Assembly (NCBI GenBank): GCA_002309015.1 | Contig: DBWM01000070.1 | Location: 1-34,745, forward strand | Length of the DNA stretch: 34,745 nt | Source: Myxococcales bacterium UBA1238 | GTDB lineage: Bacteria > Myxococcota_A > Bradymonadia > UBA7976 > UBA1532 | Direction: 5' to 3' | The notes under the pieces: model-generated | Told to the model about the DNA's origin: nothing | Database searches by the model: none | The model's input: only the letters and a program-made list of their open reading frames with translations | Made by a program: the position numbers and the translations under genes | Part shown: one piece after another, positions 19,377 through 26,987 of the stretch | How positions within the stretch are numbered: position 1 is the first letter of the stretch | Layout: each line of letters starts with the position of its first letter

Positions 19377-21995
19377 TTACTGAGCAGGGAGAATGGCGAT
19401 CGCTTTGTAGAGGATGGGGTCTTTTTCGGCGTTAAACGCTTTGAAACTCGCGAGTCCGATCACTTCCATGCCCACAGAAACGATCGTCTCTTCGCTCTGC
19501 TCGATCCACATGGGGCAGCCCTGACGGCAGGCCTGAATCTCGATGAGATCGGTCTTCTGCCTGGGATCATCGCCTTCGCCGCGCCTGATTTGGGTGACTT
19601 TGCCTTTGATGTTGACCAGGCGATCCTTCAGGTTGTTGTCGCCGCGCTTCAATTGAGCGTAATGCAAAGGCGTTTGACCCCTGGCGGCTTCGTCGAGTTT
19701 GCCTTGCAAGAGCGCGCGCTCGTTCGCTAACTCCTCATCTGTTAAGCGGAAAACGTCGAAGAAGTCGTTGCGGGACTGCCATCCGTTTTGTAGGGCCCTG
19801 ACGCGGATGACATGTCCGCCTGGGGCGAGAGTTTCGTTATGTTTAAACTGCCCGTTTTTATCGGCCCTGAGACCGATGGGGTTCGGCGATTGGTCGATTA
19901 TGATTTGGATTTCAGCGTTGGGCTCCGTTTCACCTGCAATCGACAGGGGGCCCACCATCCCGGAATGGGGCGGTTCGGTCAGTTTTAAGGGCAGTTTGGG
20001 GCCGTCCACGATCACCACATCGTTCGACTCATGCTGTCCACCCTGAGGATCCACGAAGGTGAGCTTCACGGGGATCAGGCGCTTTTCTTCTTCGGTTAAA
20101 ACATCTTTTGCAAAGAAGGCATCGGAGCTCATGGTGAGCAATCCGCCGTCCAGTTTGGGGGCATTGGGATCGCTGGGTTCTGCAAGCTTCCATCCTGCGA
20201 GATACGAAATGGGCATATTCAGCGGTTCGCCGGGGGCTGGGGCTTCGATGTTGCCGCGGGCAAACTGGTGATTCACCGTAAAGTCCAGGTCGAGATCCAG
20301 CTGATCTTCGGGATCTTTGGCGTTGGTCGCTTTAAAGGTGAAGCTGTTGGGGCCCACCTGGAGGCGGCTTGTGGGCAGATCAAAACTCAGGGGAACGCTG
20401 TTTTCCAGGCCTGTGGCTTTGAATTCCAGGATGGGGGCTTTTTCACCCAGATCGGGATCGATCAGCTTCAGCTTGCCGGGCTTTGTGGCCTGAAGCTTGA
20501 AGGTGAGATGCGTGGTGTCGTTTTTTTGCGACAGGGTGACGTCGTTTTGAGAGAAGACCTTAAAGGCGTTTAAGTCGCGCCAGTAAAAGAATGCAGCCAC
20601 ACCGGCAAGGAGAGCGAGGACCAAAAGAGCAAAAATGACGCCTTTGACAGCGGCCGCACGCTTCCCTCTGGCTGATTCGCGTTCCATCTTAAAGGCTTCG
20701 CGCTTGAAGCGCTCGATGGCGTCGAGGGCTTTGGGATCGATGGTGGCTGAAGGATGCCCGGAGTTGTGTGCAGGCTGCGCAATCTGAGGGCGCTTGTTGT
20801 TTGCGGTGATCGCGGCGCGATCCTGCGAGGATATGTGAGACGCGGATGCAGGTTCAGGCGCTGCAGACGGGGCTCCAAAGTTTGAAAACGAGGAAGCTTG
20901 TGCTGTGGGATTGGACGCATGGGCTGCGGGAACTGCATCGGATGCGGCCTGCGGCGCTTCTTCCTTAAACGATTCGATGGGCATCGTCAGGGGCGAAGGG
21001 TGATTCGCGGCCTGCAGGGGGGCGTTGGCGTTTTGCCCGGCGTTTTCCATCGGGGATGGGGTCTGCCTGAACGATGCGTCGCTTAAGGGCTCGGGCTTTC
21101 TCGATGGGAGCGCTTCCACCTGGCGTTGATAGGTCTCGATTTGCTTTTGGGCTTCTTCCGCGTGATGGCGCAGTTCGGCTTCGGCCTGAGCTTTGGCTTC
21201 GGATGCAAACCATTCTTCAGCTTCGGCCTTGGCTTTGGCTTCGGCCTTGGCTTTCGCTTCAGCTTCGGCTTTGGCCTTGGCAGCGGATTCCGCCTGGGCC
21301 TGAGCGATGGCGCCTTGTTGCACAGCGGCTAACTGGGCCTGAAGAGCGGCCAGCTGGGCCTGAAGAGCGGCCACCTGAGATTGAGCAGCGTTTTCGTCGT
21401 TCGATCCCGATGCGGGCGCGGATGGGCGATTGTTGGGCTGTCTTGGAGGCGGCGGCGCGATGAATTCTTCTTTGGGGCTGTGGGAGCTGATCGTTTGCGC
21501 TTCGTTTCGGGCCACCTGTTCCGAGAACTGCATCGCAGGGAATCCGGCCAGGGTTTCGCTGACGCTGTTCTGGGCTTCTTCCTGATCCGAAACCTTAAAA
21601 TGGCTCGGCGCCATTTGCGATGTGGGCCTGAAGCTGTCGAGCGAGGTGATCGATGGATTCTGCGGCACCGGCGCCACGCTGAAGGCGGTCTCCTGAGGGG
21701 CGAGTCCGTTTTCGTTGATGGTCTCGTCGAGCAGGCCGCTGTTCATGGAGTCGTTGACTGCATGGCCCGGGGCGTTTGGGCGATGGCTTGCAGGCGAAGG
21801 TTCGGGCGCATCAAAAAGATCGTCGATTTGGTGCAAGCCGCTCAGCTCTTCTACTTTTTGGGGATTGGGTTGCCCGCTGAGCGTCGTCTGGACTTCAAGC
21901 GCTTGCCGCCCTTTTGGGGGTTCAAAATAGTTGCATTCCGAACAAGGCCGGTTTTCTTCCCAATAGGGCGCGTGGCAATTTGGGCAATACTTCAT
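19377..21995 (-). CDS. Zinc-ribbon, coiled-coil, TM and Ig-like protein
   Basis: 872 residues from ATG 21995 (GGAAG 6 nt upstream; the frame opens earlier at 22022). Order: zinc ribbon with CPNC (4-7) and CSEC (18-21); a long low-complexity Ser/Pro/Gln region; Ala-rich heptads with AALQAQL repeats and AKAEAEAK runs (about 207-285), predicted coiled coil; more disorder; one TM helix (about 450-472, FALLVLALLAGVAAFFYW) after a basic stretch, so the N-terminus is cytoplasmic; then a large periplasmic part with an Ig-like domain (about 672-732, GETEPNAEIQIIID, FKHNETLAPGGHVIRVRA) and a C-terminal OB-like beta domain (792-872) with CRQGC. Such ribbon-TM proteins are common in Myxococcota-like genomes; a signalling or envelope-scaffold role is a guess. 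Confidence 0.85.
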   Translation of the reverse strand: MKYCPNCHAPYWEENRPCSECNYFEPPKGRQALEVQTTLSGQPNPQKVEELSGLHQIDDLFDAPEPSPASHRPNAPGHAVNDSMNSGLLDETINENGLAPQETAFSVAPVPQNPSITSLDSFRPTSQMAPSHFKVSDQEEAQNSVSETLAGFPAMQFSEQVARNEAQTISSHSPKEEFIAPPPPRQPNNRPSAPASGSNDENAAQSQVAALQAQLAALQAQLAAVQQGAIAQAQAESAAKAKAEAEAKAKAEAKAKAEAEEWFASEAKAQAEAELRHHAEEAQKQIETYQRQVEALPSRKPEPLSDASFRQTPSPMENAGQNANAPLQAANHPSPLTMPIESFKEEAPQAASDAVPAAHASNPTAQASSFSNFGAPSAAPEPASASHISSQDRAAITANNKRPQIAQPAHNSGHPSATIDPKALDAIERFKREAFKMERESARGKRAAAVKGVIFALLVLALLAGVAAFFYWRDLNAFKVFSQNDVTLSQKNDTTHLTFKLQATKPGKLKLIDPDLGEKAPILEFKATGLENSVPLSFDLPTSRLQVGPNSFTFKATNAKDPEDQLDLDLDFTVNHQFARGNIEAPAPGEPLNMPISYLAGWKLAEPSDPNAPKLDGGLLTMSSDAFFAKDVLTEEEKRLIPVKLTFVDPQGGQHESNDVVIVDGPKLPLKLTEPPHSGMVGPLSIAGETEPNAEIQIIIDQSPNPIGLRADKNGQFKHNETLAPGGHVIRVRALQNGWQSRNDFFDVFRLTDEELANERALLQGKLDEAARGQTPLHYAQLKRGDNNLKDRLVNIKGKVTQIRRGEGDDPRQKTDLIEIQACRQGCPMWIEQSEETIVSVGMEVIGLASFKAFNAEKDPILYKAIAILPAQ

Positions 21996-22407
21996 CGCAG
22001 GCTTCCAAAAATTCAGGTTCAATCGAGTTTGGGGCAGTTTGGCGGCAAGGTCAATCGATTGATGCAGTCTCAGGGCCCGGGCTCGTTTTTTTGAAGTCGG
22101 AAGGCGGGTTCAGAGGGGATTTGAGTAAAAAAGATGAAGCGGTCTCTGATTTTTGTGAATAGGTTGAGTTTAAAACTCAAATCATGATTAGAAAATGGTG
22201 AGTATTTCCTGAATGAAACTTGAATTAATCGCGAAAAACGATGAGTTGCTCAGGTTTTGAATAAGAATGAATCGCTGAAAAATGTGAATCACCTGAGTTT
22301 AAAACTCAAATCATTCTTTGAAAACATGGAGTGATTCTTTGATCGCGGTGAGTTGTTCTTTGTTTGCGGCGGGCCGTTCTTTTTGAACGCTGATTCATTC
22401 TTTAAAA
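21996..22407. other. Intergenic region filled by degenerate repeats
   Basis: 412 bp between two minus-strand genes. No gene is seen. Most of it is the 21-bp-period array described separately, with two copies of a 15-bp palindrome. No intrinsic terminator for the gene ending at 22408 and no clear promoter for the one starting at 21995 were found. Confidence 0.6.
22164..22308. repeat. Two copies of palindrome TGAGTTTAAAACTCA
   Basis: Exact copies at 22165-22179 and 22294-22308, both followed by AATCAT. The first extends to TTGAGTTTAAAACTCAA. Possible protein-binding sites, or part of the repeat array. Confidence 0.6.
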
Positions 22408-22438
22408 TCAATGAGTCACTTTTTGTTTTTGGGTGTCT
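22187..22438. repeat. Degenerate 21-bp tandem array
   Basis: The word (A/G)TTCTTT begins at 22313, 22334, 22355, 22376 and 22397, spaced exactly 21 bp; a variant ACTTTTT follows at 22418. Between the words a GTGAG/TGAGT block recurs. Weaker copies extend left to about 22187 with 1-bp slips. The right end crosses the stop codon of the gene ending at 22408. Confidence 0.7.
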
Positions 22439-23382
22439 TGTCCTTGCATTTGCTCGAATGCATCTTTGTTTTCGCTGACTGTAAGAGCGAGCTGCATGAG
22501 TCCGATAAGAGCGGTGCTGATGGTGTCGTTGATGGTAAAGGTAAGCTCAGCATCTTTTTGAGACTGTTTGGTGATCGCATCGGATCGTTTCAGGCCGAAG
22601 GCGGTGAGATAAGGATTTTGAAAGAGCTGATCGAGGGTTTTGTTGAGATCTTCAACGGTTTTTTTGGCCGAAAGCGGTGAACTGAAGCTGGTCTTTAAAT
22701 CGAGCCTGAGATCTTTACCGTCCATGCCCAATGTGCCGGAGAGCGCAAGGAACTCTTTGGCTTCAACAGGGAACTGATCGAGGGGCATCATCGCTTTGAT
22801 CTTATCGTCCATTAAGATCGACAGGGCCACCATCTTCTGGGGCGCCGCTTTTAAGACTGCGGTTCTGTGCGCATCAGAACTTGCTTTCACCTTTTTGGCA
22901 TTTAATGCAGATGAAACCTGAGGCTGGTTGCAGGCGATAAAGAAGGGGGCAGCGTAGGCAAACTCACCGCCTTCAATTTGATGGATATCGATCTTGTTTT
23001 CCTGATGTGTGTTCACCGTAGCGCCAGAGGCTTTCAGGCTGTTTAAGACCACATCCATTTTGACGGGAATCTCGGCAGCGACGCAAAAGTATGGGGCTTT
23101 GGTCATGCTGTCGATGTTTGAAAAAAAGCCGATCGATTTCAGGCTGTTTAAGGGATCGGTCCCGAGCTGCTGGATGAATTCCTGCTTTTGAGGCCCCATT
23201 TGCTGGTCGAGCAGCTTAAAGGCAAATTCACCTAAGCGATGCGCCTTGACGCGATCGAGATCGATCGTGGCGATGATTTGGGAATCCTCGGGCAGATACT
23301 GAAGCAGTTTGGTCACATCACCCGCATGGGCAGTGGATGCGAGGGAGAGGGCGAGGGCTGCGGTGGTCAATGTGGTTTTCAT
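22408..23382 (-). CDS. Exported protein of the LxYLP-domain family
   Basis: 324 residues from ATG 23382; the frame opens at 23430, but the 19 nt before 23382 align with those before the paralogue's ATG at 24501. Signal peptide ending AHA (about residue 21), so a soluble periplasmic protein. One domain: LLQYLPEDSQIIATIDLDRVKAH near the start, PYFCVAAEIP, IEGGEFAYAAPFFIAC, KMVALSILMDDKIKAM, then the C-terminal LKTSF...TFTINDTISTALIGLMQLAL. The same landmarks recur in the two genes upstream. The layout, a predicted beta-strand-rich pair of lobes, is reminiscent of DUF3352-like proteins, but I cannot confirm a family. Ends inside a 21-bp repeat array. Function unknown. Confidence 0.82.
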   Translation of the reverse strand: MKTTLTTAALALSLASTAHAGDVTKLLQYLPEDSQIIATIDLDRVKAHRLGEFAFKLLDQQMGPQKQEFIQQLGTDPLNSLKSIGFFSNIDSMTKAPYFCVAAEIPVKMDVVLNSLKASGATVNTHQENKIDIHQIEGGEFAYAAPFFIACNQPQVSSALNAKKVKASSDAHRTAVLKAAPQKMVALSILMDDKIKAMMPLDQFPVEAKEFLALSGTLGMDGKDLRLDLKTSFSSPLSAKKTVEDLNKTLDQLFQNPYLTAFGLKRSDAITKQSQKDAELTFTINDTISTALIGLMQLALTVSENKDAFEQMQGQDTQKQKVTH

Positions 23383-23451
23383 GGTCAAAGGATCTTTCTT
23401 TTTGTGAATGAAGTTCAGGTGTTTGAGCAATCGTTCAGCGCAGGCAAAGGA

Positions 23452-24501
23452 TCACTCTGCGTCCGCCTGAACCGGGTTTTCGTTGGCTTCGACCGAGACT
23501 TGGGGAGCGCTCAGATCGTCTTTGGAAGGGCTGTCCGAATCTTTTTGGGGGGCGTCTTTAAGCAGCAATTGCGTGAAGGCGACAATGGTTCGGATGGAAA
23601 GCTCGCTTAATGTGAAGGTCAGATGCAGATCGGCGCCGATTTGTTCCAGCGTGGCGTCGGTGCGCTTCAGGTTCAGCAGGAGGGCCCCCTGGCTCAAAAA
23701 GAGCGCATCGAGGGCGGAATTCAGCTGATCGAGCGCAGCTTTGGCTGCTTCTTCATTCGCGAAGCGGATCTTGAAATCGGTGACAATGCTGTCTTTTTCG
23801 TCGTTGGTCCAGATGCTGATCGATTGAATGGGCTCTGGGCTGAGCGGAATCTCAGTCGACGGAAGCAGCGATTTGAGCATCGCCTTCGATGAAATCATCA
23901 TCGTCACCATGCGATCGGGCGCCTTTTTTAAGAGCGCTGCAAGCTCCGGATCTGCAATCGGTTGAGCGGCGGGCTGATGCAACAGGCGATCTTTCATGCT
24001 GCCTCTACAGCCCCAAAAGAATTCGTCTTTCTTTATAAAATCGGCCTCATCGATAGAATAGATCGTCTCTTCGCCTTCTTTGCGCTGCTTGACCTCTTTG
24101 CCCTTTGCTTTATTTTTTTGAAGGACAGCTTCTGTATCAACAGGGAGATCGATCACGATGCAGCTGTGATCTCTGGGCAATTTGTCGGAAAAGTCGCTCC
24201 AGAGGGAGAATACGCTGGCCTTTTTATCGGGATTGAACATCTGAAAACTGGCTGGTGCTTCATCATCTTCGGCCATCTCACGGTTGAGCAAGTCCAGAAC
24301 CCGGGCGCCCAGTGCATTCTTCCTGAGATGTTCGAGGTCGATCAGGATGAAGAAAGAAGGATTCTGGGGCAAAAATGGAAGCACCCGTGAGACGCGGCTG
24401 GCTGGTTCAGCGCTGAGCAGGGTTGGGTTGGCTTTTAAAACGACAACGGCAGCGGCGGCCAGAACGAGAACCAGGGCAACGCAGATGAGGGCTTTTTTCA
24501 T
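23452..24501 (-). CDS. TM-anchored LxYLP-domain family protein
   Basis: 349 residues from ATG 24501. A start at 24558 has an AGGA, but it falls inside a terminator-like stem-loop, and the bases before 24501 resemble those before the paralogue's start. One N-terminal hydrophobic helix (ALICVALVLVLAAAAVVVL) is probably an uncleaved anchor. Landmarks of the family: VLPFLPQNPSFFILIDLEHLRKNALG, HSCIVIDLP, DRMVTMMISSKAML, FKIRFANEEAAKAALDQL and LHLTFTLSELSIRTIVAFTQLL. The tail is low-complexity and acidic. It lies 69 bp upstream of the next paralogue, so the two are probably co-transcribed. Function unknown. Confidence 0.82.
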   Translation of the reverse strand: MKKALICVALVLVLAAAAVVVLKANPTLLSAEPASRVSRVLPFLPQNPSFFILIDLEHLRKNALGARVLDLLNREMAEDDEAPASFQMFNPDKKASVFSLWSDFSDKLPRDHSCIVIDLPVDTEAVLQKNKAKGKEVKQRKEGEETIYSIDEADFIKKDEFFWGCRGSMKDRLLHQPAAQPIADPELAALLKKAPDRMVTMMISSKAMLKSLLPSTEIPLSPEPIQSISIWTNDEKDSIVTDFKIRFANEEAAKAALDQLNSALDALFLSQGALLLNLKRTDATLEQIGADLHLTFTLSELSIRTIVAFTQLLLKDAPQKDSDSPSKDDLSAPQVSVEANENPVQADAE

Positions 24502-24534
24502 CGCGAAGGGCACTTTCTTTGGTAAAGAGGCGTC

Positions 24535-24603
24535 AAAAAAAACCGGCGCAGCCCGCATGAAATTCCTGAATGCATCCTTTCATGCAAAGCATCGACGCCG
24601 GTT
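24535..24603 (-). terminator. Stem-loop with U-run before the 24501 gene
   Basis: On the minus strand AACCGGCG (24603-24596) pairs with CGCCGGTT (24548-24541), followed directly by six more T. The loop is long (47 nt). It is a second terminator after the one at 24621-24654, or an attenuator for the downstream gene. Confidence 0.5.
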
Positions 24604-24620
24604 GAAAAGAACAGAAGGCT

Positions 24621-24654
24621 TTTAAAATAAAAAGCCCTCTTTAAAAAGAGGGCT
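24621..24654 (-). terminator. Intrinsic terminator of the 24676-26745 gene
   Basis: On the minus strand AGCCCTCTTT pairs with AAAGAGGGCT and is followed by TTTTATTTT. It begins 22 bp after the stop codon. Confidence 0.85.
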
Positions 24655-24675
24655 CAGGTCGAAGGCTGAAAAGCC

Positions 24676-26745
24676 TTACTTGTCGGCTTCGAGGAGACCC
24701 TGAAGGAGCGCCACCAACTGATTCAGCGTGGTCTCAGGCAGCTTGCCGTTGATGGCAAGGGTGCTCTTGACGGCCGCAACGTTGACGCTGTCTTCCTTGA
24801 TACCGAAGGCGGCGAAGCTGGGATCCTTCAGCGTTTCGCCGATCAGCGCCTTCAATTGAGTGGCCGTCTGAGAGGCCGCCTCAGGCTTACTAAACTTGGC
24901 GGTGGTGGTCACATCAAAAACCTGGTTCTCAAGACCGAGCGCCAGGGTCAGCTTCTGAACATCCTTGGCATCAAAAGGCATACCGTCGGTTGGAAGCTCT
25001 TTGCGAATGGCATCGCTCACCTTCATCGAGAGTGCAAGCATGCGCGCGTTGACATTGTTGAGGGCAGCCTTGTGTGACTTGTCTTTGGCAAGACCCGCGG
25101 TCGAAGCGGTGATGGCCGATTCAATCATATCGGGGGTGCAAAGCATCTTGACGCCGTTGGTTTCAGCGAACGCAGCATCCTTGAACTTGTAAACGCTCAC
25201 ACCACCCACATCCGAAAGCTTGCCGACAGCGCCATCCATCTCCTTAAACTTGTCCATCATGGCACTGCTGCTGAAAACAAACTCCGAGAGAATGCACATG
25301 CTGGGCTTGTCAGGATCAAAGTTGTCGCTGGTAAAGAGCACGAAGTTCTTACCGTTCTTGAAGGGGTCGTTCTTAATCGTCTGAACGATGTCGACGTAAT
25401 CCTGATTGAGGTTTTCATCGATCGCCTTGAGGTAAAGCGGCCCAAAGACGGAGTTACGAATCGCATCCAGGTTTACGGCAACGACCGTACCGGCCGAAGC
25501 AGGCACGTAGTTGAGCAGGTTATCGAAAACGGCGGGCTTGTCAGCGGTTCTCTCGGCAAAGAACGGATCGACCGCAGCTTTGGCTTTGGCCAGAAGCTCT
25601 GCGTTGTTGTTTGCAGCGTTCGGTGCAACGCCGGGAACGACAGGTGCATCGCCGGGAACGACCGGTGCATCGCCGGGAACGACCGGTTCAGGCGCGACAG
25701 GCACAGGATCGACGGGCGCAGGGACCGGATCGACGGGCATCGGCACTGGGACAGGCTCGGGCGTAGGTGCAGGCGTGGGATTGTTGGCCGGCTCAGGCTC
25801 ATGAACGACAGGATGGTCGTGACCGCCGCCACCGAGCATGCCGGTCGCCATATTCATGCCCTGATCGATGAGCGCCTTGCGGATGGTGGCGTCCACTTTG
25901 AGATTTGCACCGCTGTTTGTGATTTTGATGTCGTTTGCATCGAGGGGCAGGCCCATGCTTTTAGCGAGATCCGGAACCATGGCAGAGACCGCACCGGCCG
26001 CCATCGCCTGAAGAGAGGCTGCATTCTCGCTCTTGCCAAACCCTGCATTGACCGAAAGACCCAAATCCTGGCCGTTCGCCTTTAAACTCACGGCGACGTT
26101 CTTCAGATCTTTGAGTTGCTCAACAGGAGCCATCGCGCCCAGCATCGCGGAAGCGTTCGCGTCGACCTTGGCGGTGACCATTAGCATCTTGTCGCCGGAA
26201 TCCTTGAGCGCTGCGTGATCTTTCTCGGCAGCAAGACCCTTGCTCTTGGCGGTAATGGCGAGCGGCAAAACGTTTTCCTGACACATCAGGCTCACGCCAC
26301 CCATGGAAGCGAAGGCCGCACCTTCGAGCACGATCGCCTTCTGGCCCTCGATGGTCTTCTCTTCGAACTTCACGCCAAAATCCGTCGCGAGCTTGGTGAC
26401 GGCTTCGTTCTTGATGGGCAAATCGGCGACGATGCAGGCGTGATCCTGGTGCTCCACGAAGTCGGGACCAAAGAAGACGGCCGCTTTCTTCAAATCCTTG
26501 ATGGGATCGACGCCGAGCGTGGCGACGGCTTTCTTGTAGGTCTCGTCGTTGGTGACTTCGCCGCTCATACCGATGAGCTTCTTGCCGAGGTCGGAATTGC
26601 GAAGGACATCGCCGTTGACGGTGATGACGGCCATGGCGTCGTTCGGGACGTAATCAAAGATGCCGCCGGATCCACCTTTGCTGCAACCGGAAGCAGAAAG
26701 CGCGAGCGCAGCTAAAGCTGCCAAAAGAGTGAATTGCTTGTTCAT
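24676..26745 (-). CDS. Lipoprotein with two LxYLP-family domains
   Basis: 689 residues from ATG 26745, with AGGAG 7-8 nt upstream; the frame opens much earlier (26967) but without a ribosome site. Lipobox SASGC, then SKGGSGG. Domain A (about 25-310) starts IFDYVPNDAMAVITVNGDVLRNS; domain B (about 390-689) starts LLNYVPASAGTVVAVNLDAIRNS. Each ends with a helix-rich segment. A Pro/Val/Glu linker (about 315-385) with repeated VVPGDAP joins them, as in secreted proteins with flexible spacers. Both domains are homologous by eye to the two genes downstream, so this gene is a tandem internal duplication. Probably anchored to the outer membrane facing the periplasm or outside. Function unknown. Confidence 0.87.
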   Translation of the reverse strand: MNKQFTLLAALAALALSASGCSKGGSGGIFDYVPNDAMAVITVNGDVLRNSDLGKKLIGMSGEVTNDETYKKAVATLGVDPIKDLKKAAVFFGPDFVEHQDHACIVADLPIKNEAVTKLATDFGVKFEEKTIEGQKAIVLEGAAFASMGGVSLMCQENVLPLAITAKSKGLAAEKDHAALKDSGDKMLMVTAKVDANASAMLGAMAPVEQLKDLKNVAVSLKANGQDLGLSVNAGFGKSENAASLQAMAAGAVSAMVPDLAKSMGLPLDANDIKITNSGANLKVDATIRKALIDQGMNMATGMLGGGGHDHPVVHEPEPANNPTPAPTPEPVPVPMPVDPVPAPVDPVPVAPEPVVPGDAPVVPGDAPVVPGVAPNAANNNAELLAKAKAAVDPFFAERTADKPAVFDNLLNYVPASAGTVVAVNLDAIRNSVFGPLYLKAIDENLNQDYVDIVQTIKNDPFKNGKNFVLFTSDNFDPDKPSMCILSEFVFSSSAMMDKFKEMDGAVGKLSDVGGVSVYKFKDAAFAETNGVKMLCTPDMIESAITASTAGLAKDKSHKAALNNVNARMLALSMKVSDAIRKELPTDGMPFDAKDVQKLTLALGLENQVFDVTTTAKFSKPEAASQTATQLKALIGETLKDPSFAAFGIKEDSVNVAAVKSTLAINGKLPETTLNQLVALLQGLLEADK
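25620..25800 (-). repeat. Short tandem repeats coding a Pro-rich linker
   Basis: GCCGGGAACGAC recurs at an 18- to 21-bp period, encoding VVPGDAP units, followed by PVP/PAP repeats. Coding repeat within the double-domain lipoprotein; a likely site of length variation. Confidence 0.6.
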
Positions 26746-26925
26746 AAAAGGCTCCTCATTGGCCACGTAAAAGAACGCGGCGATGATAACAGCGTTTCGC
26801 TTTGTTTCAACTTCCGTGGAACGAAAGAGGGCGGGAAAGACTTTTTTTGGAACGGGCGTCGCTGAACCTGCGGGTTTAAAATGGATTTCCCGATTCGGAT
26901 TGCCTTCAGTGCCGGGGCGGAATCG

Positions 26926-26954
26926 TTGATTTTGGGCGTCAGAGTTTGTAATAC
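26926..26954 (+). promoter_or_regulatory. Sigma70 promoter of the Ig-repeat lipoprotein
   Basis: TTGATT (26926-26931), exactly 17 nt, TAATAC (26949-26954). Expected start near 26961, giving a leader of about 27 nt with GAGGAA just before the ATG at 26988. The 242-bp divergent gap must also hold the promoter for the minus-strand gene starting at 26745. Confidence 0.65.
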
Positions 26955-26987
26955 TTGGGGAGATCATTTTTCTTCTGTGAGGAATTT

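Noticed and set aside
22300..22430. Heptad-like KN-x-S reading of the 21-bp array as a coding repeat
   Set aside because: The frame is short, has no start or ribosome site, and overlaps the true stop of the 22408 gene; kept only as an alternative explanation of the array.
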